Assembly (NCBI GenBank): GCA_016183065.1
Contig: JACPFF010000006.1
Coordinates: 62,001 to 126,000 of the forward strand
DNA length: 64,000 bases
Source: Deltaproteobacteria bacterium
Lineage (GTDB): Bacteria; UBA10199; GCA-002796325; JACPFF01
Reading direction: 5' to 3'
The position numbers and the translations under genes were made by a program. The notes beneath the pieces are model-generated. The model had not been told where the DNA came from, did not search any database, and was given only the letters and a program-made list of their open reading frames with translations. Positions 34,309 through 41,654 of the stretch are shown here, in pieces. How positions within the stretch are numbered: the stretch's first letter is position 1; each line of letters opens with the position of its first letter.

Positions 34309-35700
34309 TCAGGCGATTCCGATGAGGCGCTGGGCCTCGCCCAGCAGGGCCTCGACCTCATCGGGTGACGCGGCTTCGGCGTAGGTGCGGAAGAGCGGTT
34401 CTGTGCCCGATGCGCGGACGAGGAGCCAGCTGTCGTCTTCGCGGAGGAAGTGATACCCATCGATGCGATTGACCCGGGTGACGCGTTTCCCGCAGAGTGT
34501 GGTGGGGAGCGGTTTCTCCAGCCGTTCTTGTGCGGTGTGCATCTGGGCGGGGGTCAGTTTCAGATCGATGCGTCGATAGTGTGTGGGTCCGTAGGTCTGC
34601 TGCAGTTCGGCCACCAGTGCGCCGATCTTTTTTCCGCGGACCGCACAGAGCTCGAGCAGCAGGAGGGCGCAGAAGAGGCCGTCGCGTTCGCAGACATGGC
34701 GGGGAAATCCGAAGCCGCCGCTCTCTTCGCCACCCACCAGCATGTGCGGGGCGTTGAGTGCCGGGCTGATGTGTTTGAAGCCGACCGGGGTGACCTGCAA
34801 GGCGAGCTGAAACGTGCGGCAGATACGGTCGATCATCTGCGTGGTCGTGATCGATTTGACGACATTGCCGGTCCACTGTTTATGGGTCAGCACATGCTGC
34901 AGCAGGAGGCCGTAGATCTCGTGGGTCGTGATGTACCGCCCGCGCTCGTCGATGGCGCCGATGCGGTCGGCATCGCCATCGGTGATGACGCAGAGGTCAA
35001 AGTCGCCGGTGCGCATGGTTTCCATGGCTTCGTTGACATATGGGACGATCGGCTCCGGATGGAGTCCGCCAAAGGCCACATCGCGGTTCCCGTGGATTTC
35101 GGTGACGTCATCCACCAGCTGCTGAAGGAGTCCCGCACCGGCGCCATAGAGCGGATCAAAGAGGAGACGGAGATGCGCCCGACCGATGGCCTTCAGATCG
35201 ACCAGACCGCGCAGATGCGCCAGATAGGCATCACACGTGAGTGACGTGAGTGGCGCGGCACGCGGTGGCCTTGGCGGGGGACCTTCCCGCTGAGTGCGGA
35301 CGATTTGCGCCTCAATCAGATTCGTGAATGCGGCTGCGGCTGCGCCGCCGTAGCTCTCCTTGAATTTGATCCCGTTCCACCTCGGGGGATTATGGCTCGC
35401 CGTGATCATGATCCCTGCGGTGGCGTGGCGCTGGACGACACTCCAGGAGACGAACGGGGTCGGGACATAGGTCGCGGCCAGCGCGGTCGGGATGCCATGG
35501 GTCGTGAGGAGGTCGGCCACGAGTCGTGCCATCTCCGGGGACTGGTCGCGACGGTCATAGCCGACGACCACACCGTGGCCGCTGTGGGGAAGCGAGGGAT
35601 AGAGGTCTGCAAAGGCGTGGATCACATGGGCGACATTTTCGGGCGTGAAGTCCTGACCGATCACCGCGCGCCATCCGTCGGTCCCAAATCGAATAGTCAT
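34309..35700 (-). CDS. Phosphoglucomutase/phosphomannomutase
   Basis: A 463-residue alpha-D-phosphohexomutase that interconverts hexose 1- and 6-phosphates. The N-terminal IRFGTDGWRAVIGQDFT, the phosphoserine loop TASHNPPRWNGIKFK, the metal loop DGDADRIGA, the sugar-binding GGEESGGFG and the C-terminal RASGTEPLFRTYAEA are all intact. It probably acts as a phosphoglucomutase, taking glucose-1-phosphate from the glucan phosphorylase encoded at 43354, but phosphomannomutase or phosphoglucosamine activity cannot be excluded. ATG 35700 overlaps the pdxA stop (ATGA). It is the last gene of the ppiC-surA-pdxA-pgm unit. Confidence 0.93.
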   Translation of the reverse strand: MTIRFGTDGWRAVIGQDFTPENVAHVIHAFADLYPSLPHSGHGVVVGYDRRDQSPEMARLVADLLTTHGIPTALAATYVPTPFVSWSVVQRHATAGIMITASHNPPRWNGIKFKESYGGAAAAAFTNLIEAQIVRTQREGPPPRPPRAAPLTSLTCDAYLAHLRGLVDLKAIGRAHLRLLFDPLYGAGAGLLQQLVDDVTEIHGNRDVAFGGLHPEPIVPYVNEAMETMRTGDFDLCVITDGDADRIGAIDERGRYITTHEIYGLLLQHVLTHKQWTGNVVKSITTTQMIDRICRTFQLALQVTPVGFKHISPALNAPHMLVGGEESGGFGFPRHVCERDGLFCALLLLELCAVRGKKIGALVAELQQTYGPTHYRRIDLKLTPAQMHTAQERLEKPLPTTLCGKRVTRVNRIDGYHFLREDDSWLLVRASGTEPLFRTYAEAASPDEVEALLGEAQRLIGIA

Positions 35701-36614
35701 GTCAATCTCCCCCGTGCCAGTTGTGCGGCGAGCCGGATCGCTGCACACAGATTTGAGGGATCGGCCCGACCCGTGCCAGCAATGTCTTCCGCGGTTCCAT
35801 GTCCGACACTGGTGCGGACAAATGGGAGGCCCATCGTTACATTGACCGCTTCTGTGGGTGCAAGCATTTTGATCGGAATCAACCCCTGGTCGTGATAGAG
35901 GGCAATGACCGCATCGTAGGGAGTGCCGCTGTGCCAATGGCGAAAGAAGCCATCGGCCGGGAATGGTCCGGCAATGTCAAGGCCGGCTGCTTGGAGCGCC
36001 GCCACCGTCGGTGCGATGGTCGAGAATTCTTCTCTCCCGATCAGCCCCCCTTCCCCGGCATGGGGATTGAGTCCCAGGCAGGCAAGCCGCGGCCGGGGAA
36101 TGTGCAGCCGTTGTTGCAGGAATGCCGCGGTGATCGTCACGGTCTCGCGCAATCGTTCGACCGTGAGATGCCCTGGCACATCCTGCAGCGGAATATGCGC
36201 CGTCGCCAATGCGATGCGGAGGCGCCCGGCCACAAAGAGCATGCGCGTCTGCGGGGGCTGCGCCGGATTGGCCAGTGCGGCAAGCCACTCCGTGTGTCCG
36301 GCGGCCGGAATCCCTGCGGCACGCCACCGGGCCTTGTTGATCGGCGCGGTGACCACGGCATCGATCCTGCCGTGCCGGAGGTCATCCACGGCGCGATTGA
36401 CCGCATCCGCGCTGATCCGCCCGGCGGTTGCATCCGGCATGTGCCAGTCAGGCCCGGTACGCTCGCGATCCCCATAGATGGTCAATCGCATCGTCGGATC
36501 GGCGTGGAATCGCACGGCGGCGGTTGCGACGATTTCCGGTCCAATCCCCTTGGGATCTCCTTGCGTGATGCCAATGCACAGAGGGCGATCGGATTTGTTG
36601 GGGGAGAGAGGCAT
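35697..36614 (-). CDS. pdxA: 4-hydroxythreonine-4-phosphate dehydrogenase
   Basis: A 305-residue NAD-dependent enzyme of pyridoxal phosphate synthesis (DXP-dependent route). The N-terminal IGITQGDPKGIGPEI, TAPINKARW, the zinc histidine in AGHTEWLA, LNPHAGEGG and YHDQGLIPIKML all match PdxA. Length is slightly below the usual 330. It follows the surA-like gene by 24 bases, as in the surA-pdxA arrangement of many proteobacteria. It overlaps the mutase gene start by four bases. Confidence 0.95.
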   Translation of the reverse strand: MPLSPNKSDRPLCIGITQGDPKGIGPEIVATAAVRFHADPTMRLTIYGDRERTGPDWHMPDATAGRISADAVNRAVDDLRHGRIDAVVTAPINKARWRAAGIPAAGHTEWLAALANPAQPPQTRMLFVAGRLRIALATAHIPLQDVPGHLTVERLRETVTITAAFLQQRLHIPRPRLACLGLNPHAGEGGLIGREEFSTIAPTVAALQAAGLDIAGPFPADGFFRHWHSGTPYDAVIALYHDQGLIPIKMLAPTEAVNVTMGLPFVRTSVGHGTAEDIAGTGRADPSNLCAAIRLAAQLARGRLT

Positions 36615-36638
36615 ACGGAGACCCGCACCGGTGTCCGG

Positions 36639-37586
36639 TTATTCGAGGATTTCGATATAGGCCTTGGCACGGAGTCTTCCCAGATACTGGGTCAGTGCGC
36701 CGGACATTTTTGATTGGTAGAGCGCCTGCTGTAATACCGGTCTGTATTGCTCGAAATCTTTTTGTCCGGCGGCCGGACGTTCCAACACCTTTACGATGTA
36801 GACGCCCCGCCCTGTGACAATGGGGTCACTGACCTGCCCAATGCCGAGGCGCCGACTCGCCGTGGCCAGGACGGGATCAAGGTTCTCGATGGCCACCAGG
36901 CCATGATCGCCGCCGCTCGCGGCGGTCGGACTCTGGGAGTGCTTTTTGGCCACGGCCGCAAAATCACCGGCCCGCGCTGCTGCCGCGAGTTTTTTGGCCT
37001 CCCGCACGGTCCGTCGCTGGTCACGCGGCGTGGCGTCGTCCGTGAAGGAGAGGAAAATCTCGGCAAAACGGATCTGTGCAAGGCTGGAGGCCGTCGTCGG
37101 GCGGTGTTGCTGCCGGAGGTAGAGGTTGTACAATTCGCGTTCACTCAGCTGGATTTCATTCCCCAGCGTGGACTGCAGGAATTTCATCTGGCGCAACTGA
37201 CCGGAGATCTGCCGCTCGAACCCTTCCATCGACATGCCACGCTGGGCCAGTGCCTGTTGGAGTTGGTCCCGTGTGATGCCGTTCTGCTGGAGAAAGCGCC
37301 GCAAGGCCTCGGTCAGTTCCGCATCGTCAATGGTGACGTCTCCCTTGTCCATCTCGCGCTTGATGAGGCGATCATCGATCAGTTGCTCGATCGCAGCGTG
37401 GCGCGTTGCGGTCCCACCGCGGCCAGATCCATTCCCGCGAAAATCTGCGAGGACCTGATCAAGCTCCTGTTGTGTAATGACGTCATTGTCGACAATGGCG
37501 ACCACGCGATCGACCAGTTGTGCCGACAGCGCGGGAGTGGCCATCATCCCCATCAGGGCTATGCAGAGGCTTCGGACTTGCCACAT
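36639..37586 (-). CDS. surA: SurA-type periplasmic chaperone/peptidyl-prolyl isomerase
   Basis: A 315-residue exported protein with a signal peptide ending near PALSAQ. The SurA N-domain pattern LVDRVVAIVDNDVITQQELD follows, then one PpiC/parvulin domain (QIRFAEIFLSF to GVYIVKVLE, with GGDHGLVA). E. coli SurA has two parvulin domains, and this protein has one, as in many SurA-like proteins. It should help outer-membrane protein folding. ATG 37586 is preceded by GGAGGAG. Sixteen bases separate it from the upstream paralogue on the same strand. Confidence 0.88.
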   Translation of the reverse strand: MWQVRSLCIALMGMMATPALSAQLVDRVVAIVDNDVITQQELDQVLADFRGNGSGRGGTATRHAAIEQLIDDRLIKREMDKGDVTIDDAELTEALRRFLQQNGITRDQLQQALAQRGMSMEGFERQISGQLRQMKFLQSTLGNEIQLSERELYNLYLRQQHRPTTASSLAQIRFAEIFLSFTDDATPRDQRRTVREAKKLAAAARAGDFAAVAKKHSQSPTAASGGDHGLVAIENLDPVLATASRRLGIGQVSDPIVTGRGVYIVKVLERPAAGQKDFEQYRPVLQQALYQSKMSGALTQYLGRLRAKAYIEILE

Positions 37587-37602
37587 ACGCGCTCCTCCTT
37601 CA

Positions 37603-38565
37603 TTACGGTGCCGGCGGGGATTGTTGCGGTGGTCCCGACGTATGCACGACGGTCTGTGTGAAGAGATCATCCACGATATCAATTGCGGCCCGATGTCGCA
37701 ACGTCTCCAATGTTGTGTGATAGGCGGAGAGGAGCGCCTCGTGATGGAGCCGTTCCCGGATCGTCTCCCGGACCTCCGCAAAAGCGATGGGGCCGCGACG
37801 TCGACGCGCTTTCACCTTGAAGAGATGATAGCCATACGGGCTGGTGACCACGGTACTCATGGCCCCGACGGGGAGACGGAAACAGGTCTCCTCAAAGACC
37901 GCCGGATACGTTCCCCGTTCGATCCAGCCGAGGTCGCCCCCGTGCTGTGACTCGGGACTCATGGAAAATTCCATGGCCAGCTTGGCAAAATTCTCTCCGG
38001 CGAGCAATCGTTGGTAGAGCGCCTTTGCCGTCTTTTCCTCATCAACGACAATATGGCGAACGGCCACCGCATCCGGGTGCTGAAACTCGTCCCGGTGGGC
38101 CTCATAATAGGCGCGAACATCTTTCGGGGTGATGATGATCGTCGGCGCAATGACCTGGGCGATGTAGCGCTCCGTGAGGAGGTGGTATTGCTGCTCGCGA
38201 CGCCATTGGGTTTCATCAATGGCATGGCTGCGCAAGACCTCGGTGAGTGTGCGGGCGTTGTATTGTGCAAGCGATTGGGTGACGAAGGCGTCGATCTCGT
38301 CCGAGGCCAGGGTAATGCCTGCGGCACGGGCCGCCTGGGCAATGAGCCGGCGATCGATCAGTTCCTGCAGGACGGTCGACGTGAATGTTTTGTGATAATC
38401 TTTCCCTTTCAGGCGGATCGGATCTGCCCGGTGCTGCATCATCATGGCCGCGGTTTCGAGTTCGGACGTGGTAATGGCCTCGCCATCGACGCGCGCCACC
38501 ACATCGCCGCGACACGCGGCCATGCCGAGGCCCACCAGCAGGAGGATCGAATATCTCTTGAACAC
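37603..38565 (-). CDS. Parvulin-type foldase lipoprotein
   Basis: A 320-residue protein with a lipobox (GMAAC, Cys18), so probably a membrane-anchored foldase resembling PrsA/SurA. The N-terminal DVVARVDGEAITTSELE and SurA_N helices precede a PpiC domain (VRHIVVDEEKTAKALYQ to GYHLFKVKARR, with HGGDLGWIERG). The C-terminus is proline-rich (GPPQQSPPAP). It is the first gene of the - strand foldase-pdxA-pgm unit and lies divergent from the rhodanese-MoeB gene, 114 bases away. Substrates are unknown, but outer-membrane or secreted proteins are likely. Confidence 0.87.
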   Translation of the reverse strand: MFKRYSILLLVGLGMAACRGDVVARVDGEAITTSELETAAMMMQHRADPIRLKGKDYHKTFTSTVLQELIDRRLIAQAARAAGITLASDEIDAFVTQSLAQYNARTLTEVLRSHAIDETQWRREQQYHLLTERYIAQVIAPTIIITPKDVRAYYEAHRDEFQHPDAVAVRHIVVDEEKTAKALYQRLLAGENFAKLAMEFSMSPESQHGGDLGWIERGTYPAVFEETCFRLPVGAMSTVVTSPYGYHLFKVKARRRRGPIAFAEVRETIRERLHHEALLSAYHTTLETLRHRAAIDIVDDLFTQTVVHTSGPPQQSPPAP

Positions 38566-38679
38566 AGCTGGCCGCTAGCATAGGAAATGTGGGGGTTCAA
38601 GCGCTTTCTGCGACGTAGGTTTCCCTGGGAAGTGGGCCCCACGACCGAGCCGCGCAGCGCGTCAGGAGTGGATGTCGTC

Positions 38680-39819
38680 ATGGAAGTCACACAGATCACG
38701 TGTGCCGAGGTGCAGGGACGGATGGTCGCCGATCCAGCGACCGTCCTCCTCGATGTGCGTGAAAGCGGAGAATGGGAACTGGGCCATATCCCGGGGGCCC
38801 GGCATCTGCCTCGCAGCGAGATTCCCGGGCGCGTTGCCGAGATGATCCCCGATCGTGCCACAGCGATCATCTGCTACTGTGCACATGGCGTCCGCTCGGC
38901 GCGCGCGGTCGAGACGTTGCACGGGCTCGGGTATCATCAGGTGACCCACATGGCGGGTGGTTTTGTCGCATGGGAGGATGCCCAGTTGCCGACCGTGGCC
39001 ACGGCCGTTCTGAGCGATGAGGAGCGCGTGCGCTATCAACGCCATATCACACTCCCGCACGTCGGCGCGACCGGACAGGTCCGCCTGCGTCAAGCGCGAG
39101 TGTTGCTCGTCGGCGCCGGAGGCCTCGGGTCCCCGGCAGCCCTCTATCTGGCCGCAGCCGGGGTCGGAACCCTCGGCATCGTCGACCACGATATCGTCGA
39201 TCCGTCGAATCTGCAGCGGCAGATTCTTCATACCACTGAACGGATCGGTGCCGCGAAAATCGAGTCCGCGCAGGTCACCTTGCGGGGACTCAATCCCCTC
39301 GTCACCATTGAACCGCACCACGTCCGTGTCACGCAGAAGAATGCGCAGTCGCTCTGTGAGACCTACGATATCATTCTCGACGGCAGCGACAATTTTCCAA
39401 CACGCTATCTCCTCAATGAGTGCGCAGTGACGCTGCGCAAACCGATGGTCCACGGCAGTGTCTATCGGTTCGAGGGGCAGGTCACGGTCTTTTGGCCCGG
39501 TCGCGGACCTTGTTATCGCTGTCTCTATCGGGAGGCCCCCCCGCCGGCCATGGCGCCGTCCTGTGCCGAAGCAGGGGTGCTCGGGGTGTTACCGGGCGTG
39601 ATCGGACTCTTGCAGGCCGTAGAGACCATCAAGTTGATCCTCGCATGTGGGGAATCGCTGGTCGGGCGCCTGATCTGCTATGAAGCCCTCCAGGCGCGGT
39701 TTCACGAATTGCAGGTTCCCCGCGATCCGGCGTGTCCTACCTGTAAGGGGTTGTTGCAAGAAAGATCTGGAGATAGGTGCTCGCCGCCAGCAACAATTCG
39801 AGGGCGATCGCCACGGTGA
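38680..39819 (+). CDS. moeB: Rhodanese-MoeB/ThiF fusion (rhodanese N-terminal)
   Basis: A 379-residue protein. Residues about 5-105 form a rhodanese domain with the active loop CAHGVR (Cys67). After SDEERVRYQRHITLPHVG comes an E1-like adenylating domain with VGAGGLGSPAALYLAAAG for ATP binding, DNFPTRYLLN, and zinc cysteines CYRC and CPTC. In most MoeZ/MoeBR proteins the rhodanese is at the C-terminus, so the domain order is reversed here. The protein should adenylate and thiolate a sulfur-carrier such as ThiS (58586-58786) or MoaD. ATG 38680 has AGGAG 11 bases upstream; an in-frame ATG at 38587 is less likely. Its last 83 bases overlap the convergent PycTM-like gene. Confidence 0.88.
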   Translation: MEVTQITCAEVQGRMVADPATVLLDVRESGEWELGHIPGARHLPRSEIPGRVAEMIPDRATAIICYCAHGVRSARAVETLHGLGYHQVTHMAGGFVAWEDAQLPTVATAVLSDEERVRYQRHITLPHVGATGQVRLRQARVLLVGAGGLGSPAALYLAAAGVGTLGIVDHDIVDPSNLQRQILHTTERIGAAKIESAQVTLRGLNPLVTIEPHHVRVTQKNAQSLCETYDIILDGSDNFPTRYLLNECAVTLRKPMVHGSVYRFEGQVTVFWPGRGPCYRCLYREAPPPAMAPSCAEAGVLGVLPGVIGLLQAVETIKLILACGESLVGRLICYEALQARFHELQVPRDPACPTCKGLLQERSGDRCSPPATIRGRSPR

Positions 39820-40276
39820 AGGCGAGCAGGCTCCGCTGGATCCACCGATGTTTGAAGGCATTAATTTTTCCGACGGTAAAGATGCTGTCGGCAAAGATGT
39901 GGAAGACCGCATCGGGATCTTCAATGAAACTTCGCAGGTGTTTTTCGTAGGCCCCGGCATGAGCACACTGGGCAATGCCGCCAAAAAACGTCGGATTGGC
40001 CCCGACCTGTGGAAGGTGTGTGTGATCGATGCGTGGGGTAATGACCCGCAACAGGGCAATGAGGGTGATAAAGGTGGCGAGGAGATAACTACAGACGAGT
40101 CCGAATGCGAGAGGGGTCAGCGAAATTTTTTGAAAATGTGCCAGAAAAAAAACCAGAATGACGCCCAGGGCCGACAACAGATGGAGGGCCTTTTGATCGG
40201 TCCGTTGGGCAATCTGCTGTTCGCTGGAGAGGATCTGAAATAAGGTCGTCAACGTGTCCATCGATTGTGTCGGCAT
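39737..40276 (-). CDS. PycTM/DUF5706-like membrane protein
   Basis: A 179-residue protein matching the Pycsar effector transmembrane domain (DUF5706, PycTM). It has the N-terminal EQQIAQRTDQKALHLLSALG segment, two adjacent hydrophobic helices (about residues 38-80), the TPRIDH motif, FFGGIAQ, a soluble helical part and a last helix near the C-terminus. In Pycsar anti-phage systems such effectors are paired with a pyrimidine nucleotide cyclase and damage the membrane on cNMP binding. No cyclase gene is near here, so this is an orphan or has another role. A promoter ends six bases before the ATG (see 40283-40311). A second in-frame ATG lies at 40261. Confidence 0.72.
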   Translation of the reverse strand: MPTQSMDTLTTLFQILSSEQQIAQRTDQKALHLLSALGVILVFFLAHFQKISLTPLAFGLVCSYLLATFITLIALLRVITPRIDHTHLPQVGANPTFFGGIAQCAHAGAYEKHLRSFIEDPDAVFHIFADSIFTVGKINAFKHRWIQRSLLAFTVAIALELLLAASTYLQIFLATTPYR

Positions 40277-40282
40277 GCAGAG

Positions 40283-40311
40283 ATTTTATCATGGGGAACC
40301 GGTGCCGGCAA
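40283..40311 (-). promoter_or_regulatory. Sigma-70 promoter of the PycTM-like gene, apparently leaderless
   Basis: On the - strand TTGCCG (40311-40306), a 17-base spacer and TAAAAT (40288-40283) stand only six bases before the ATG at 40276. Transcription would start at or next to the start codon, so the mRNA would be leaderless, or translation would start at the second ATG (40261) with a 15-base leader. No Shine-Dalgarno is present before either ATG. Confidence 0.55.
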
Positions 40312-40328
40312 TACCCTCGTGCGGTCGC

Positions 40329-40362
40329 GCCAGAAAGGCATTTCCCGCCTTGCGCCTCTGGC
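40329..40362. repeat. Bulged stem-loop between divergent genes
   Basis: GCCAGA and AAGGC (40329-40339) pair with GCCTT and TCTGGC (40347-40362) with a five-base bulge and a seven-base loop. It lies between the PycTM-like gene and the DUF2064-like gene, upstream of both promoters as far as can be seen. Its role is unknown. Confidence 0.3.
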
Positions 40363-40423
40363 GGAGAAGGCTTATGTGGATGTCGCGTGAGGGCTCTGGG
40401 GGAGTGCACGAGGGAGCATGCTG

Positions 40424-40936
40424 ATGGACACAGTCATTCTCTTTGTCACCGCCTGTGCTGCCACCGAAGCGCGTCGCGTTGAGGTTGCAGCGGTGGTGCA
40501 GCGCACAGCGCCAGAGCACGGAACATATCGACAGGTGCTCGCTGTGGATCCCGCGGTGGCCAAGGTATTTGCCACCTGGTTTCCCGATATCCCGCAAATG
40601 TCCCAGTGTGGTGGCGATTACGGCGAACGTCTCTCTGCGGTATTGCACGAGGCCACGCGTCACGGCGGACGGGCCATCGTGATTGGCATGGAGTCTCTGG
40701 AGATCGATCGGGAGACTCTGGCGGAGGCCTTTGCCGCCCTCGAGACCTTTGATCTCGTCGTCGGTCCGACACCGGAGGGTGGGTATTATCTGCTCGGCGG
40801 GCACCGTGCGGAGCCGCGCCTGTTTGAGGGGATCGCCTGGGGGACGGAGACCGTCTGTGCCGCGCTCCTTGCCCGCGCAACGGCCGGTGGTGTGCGCACA
40901 GCACTCCTGCGACCCCGCGGGGGGACCGAGTCGTGA
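40424..40936 (+). CDS. DUF2064 (glycosyltransferase-like) protein, shortened
   Basis: A 170-residue protein whose middle matches the DUF2064/TIGR04282 family, a nucleotidyl- or glycosyltransferase-like fold: QCGGDYGERLSAVLHEA, GPTPEGGYYLLGG and GIAWGTETVCAALL. The N-terminal family motif with APVPGRVKTRL is missing, GSDCP is GMESL, and the usual final acidic DVDTPEDL is absent (the protein ends RGGTES). It may be a reduced, perhaps inactive member. ATG 40424 has AGGGAG seven bases upstream; ATG 40418 is too close to it. Confidence 0.7.
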   Translation: MDTVILFVTACAATEARRVEVAAVVQRTAPEHGTYRQVLAVDPAVAKVFATWFPDIPQMSQCGGDYGERLSAVLHEATRHGGRAIVIGMESLEIDRETLAEAFAALETFDLVVGPTPEGGYYLLGGHRAEPRLFEGIAWGTETVCAALLARATAGGVRTALLRPRGGTES

Positions 40937-41026
40937 TCGGTGCATGCGTTGTGGACGCCGAAATGATATGATCCGTTCACTTTTCGTGAGGAGACGCATC
41001 TCGCGTGGCCCCATGCTATGAATAGA

Positions 41027-41056
41027 TTGACCGCAACATGGCATCACGACTATGTT
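41027..41056 (+). promoter_or_regulatory. Sigma-70 promoter for the small protein at 41119
   Basis: TTGACC (41027-41032), an 18-base spacer and TATGTT (41051-41056). The start codon lies 62 bases beyond the -10 box and has an excellent ribosome site. The gap 40937-41118 otherwise shows nothing recognisable. Confidence 0.5.
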
Positions 41057-41118
41057 TGCGTGGCATTGAATGAATCATCAGGTGTCGCGATCGCTCGCGC
41101 ACCAGGAGGGGAGGTATT

Positions 41119-41448
41119 ATGACGGCATTTCCACTGTTCCGTTCCGAACGGCAGGTGTTGTTGACACATCGCAATGCCATTGCAACGGACCGTACGCTGG
41201 TACTCATACGGCATGTCGTTTACGGGATTGACTCCTCCTGGAAGAAATGGCTCACGAAGGAGCCTTACGCAGCCGATGCCTGGATGCGTGCTTGGAATGA
41301 AGGATCGGTGTCTGGCATGGTGAGCGCCTGTGAGACCCATATTCGCTCAACGAAGCTCGTCCATTCCGGTGGCGATCCGCGGCGTATCGGCGATTATCCT
41401 GGATGGAGGGGATTCCACGGGATATGGAAGGAAGAACGCCGTAGGTAA
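41119..41448 (+). CDS. Small protein of unknown function
   Basis: A 109-residue frame with a purine-rich, very strong ribosome site (AGGAGGGGAGG at 41102-41112) and a good upstream promoter. The protein is basic (it ends KEERRR), has no signal peptide or membrane helix, and shows no family I recognise; RSERQVLLTHRNAIATD near the N-terminus and EPYAADAWMRAWNEGSVSG in the middle are the most compositionally protein-like parts. Evidence that it is a gene rests mainly on its promoter and ribosome site. It ends 132 bases before the tRNA gene. Confidence 0.5.
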   Translation: MTAFPLFRSERQVLLTHRNAIATDRTLVLIRHVVYGIDSSWKKWLTKEPYAADAWMRAWNEGSVSGMVSACETHIRSTKLVHSGGDPRRIGDYPGWRGFHGIWKEERRR

Positions 41449-41500
41449 CGATGTTCGACCGCGACGCCTTTTCGGGTCCCCCGATATTTCGGCGGAACAA

Positions 41501-41537
41501 TCATTGTATCGGTGATCATTCGTTGTATCCGCGATCA
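41501..41537 (+). repeat. Direct repeat upstream of the tRNA-Arg promoter
   Basis: TCATTGTATCGGTGATCA (41501-41518) and TCGTTGTATCCGCGATCA (41520-41537) are two imperfect copies with a period of 19 bases. They end just before the -35 box of the tRNA promoter, a position where activator or repressor sites occur. Confidence 0.45.
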
Positions 41538-41539
41538 CA

Positions 41540-41568
41540 TTGACCCACCCTGCGAATTCTCGTAGGGA
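41540..41568 (+). promoter_or_regulatory. Promoter of tRNA-Arg
   Basis: TTGACC (41540-41545), a 17-base spacer and TAGGGA (41563-41568), 12 bases before the first base of the tRNA. The -35 box equals that of the promoter at 41027. Confidence 0.5.
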
Positions 41569-41580
41569 TTCTCCGTCGAT

Positions 41581-41654
41581 GTGCCCGTAGCTCAGTCGGA
41601 TAGAGCACAAGCCTTCTAAGCTTGGGGTCGCAGGTTCGAATCCTGCCGGGCACG
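41581..41654 (+). tRNA. tRNA-Arg (anticodon TCT)
   Basis: Full cloverleaf: acceptor GTGCCCG with CGGGCAC, D stem GCTC with GAGC, anticodon stem CAAGC with GCTTG around loop CTTCTAA (anticodon TCT at 34-36, decoding AGA), T stem GCAGG with CCTGC around TTCGAAT, and discriminator G. CCA is not encoded. The 3' half is overlapped on the opposite strand by the end of the GH13 gene. Confidence 0.95.
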
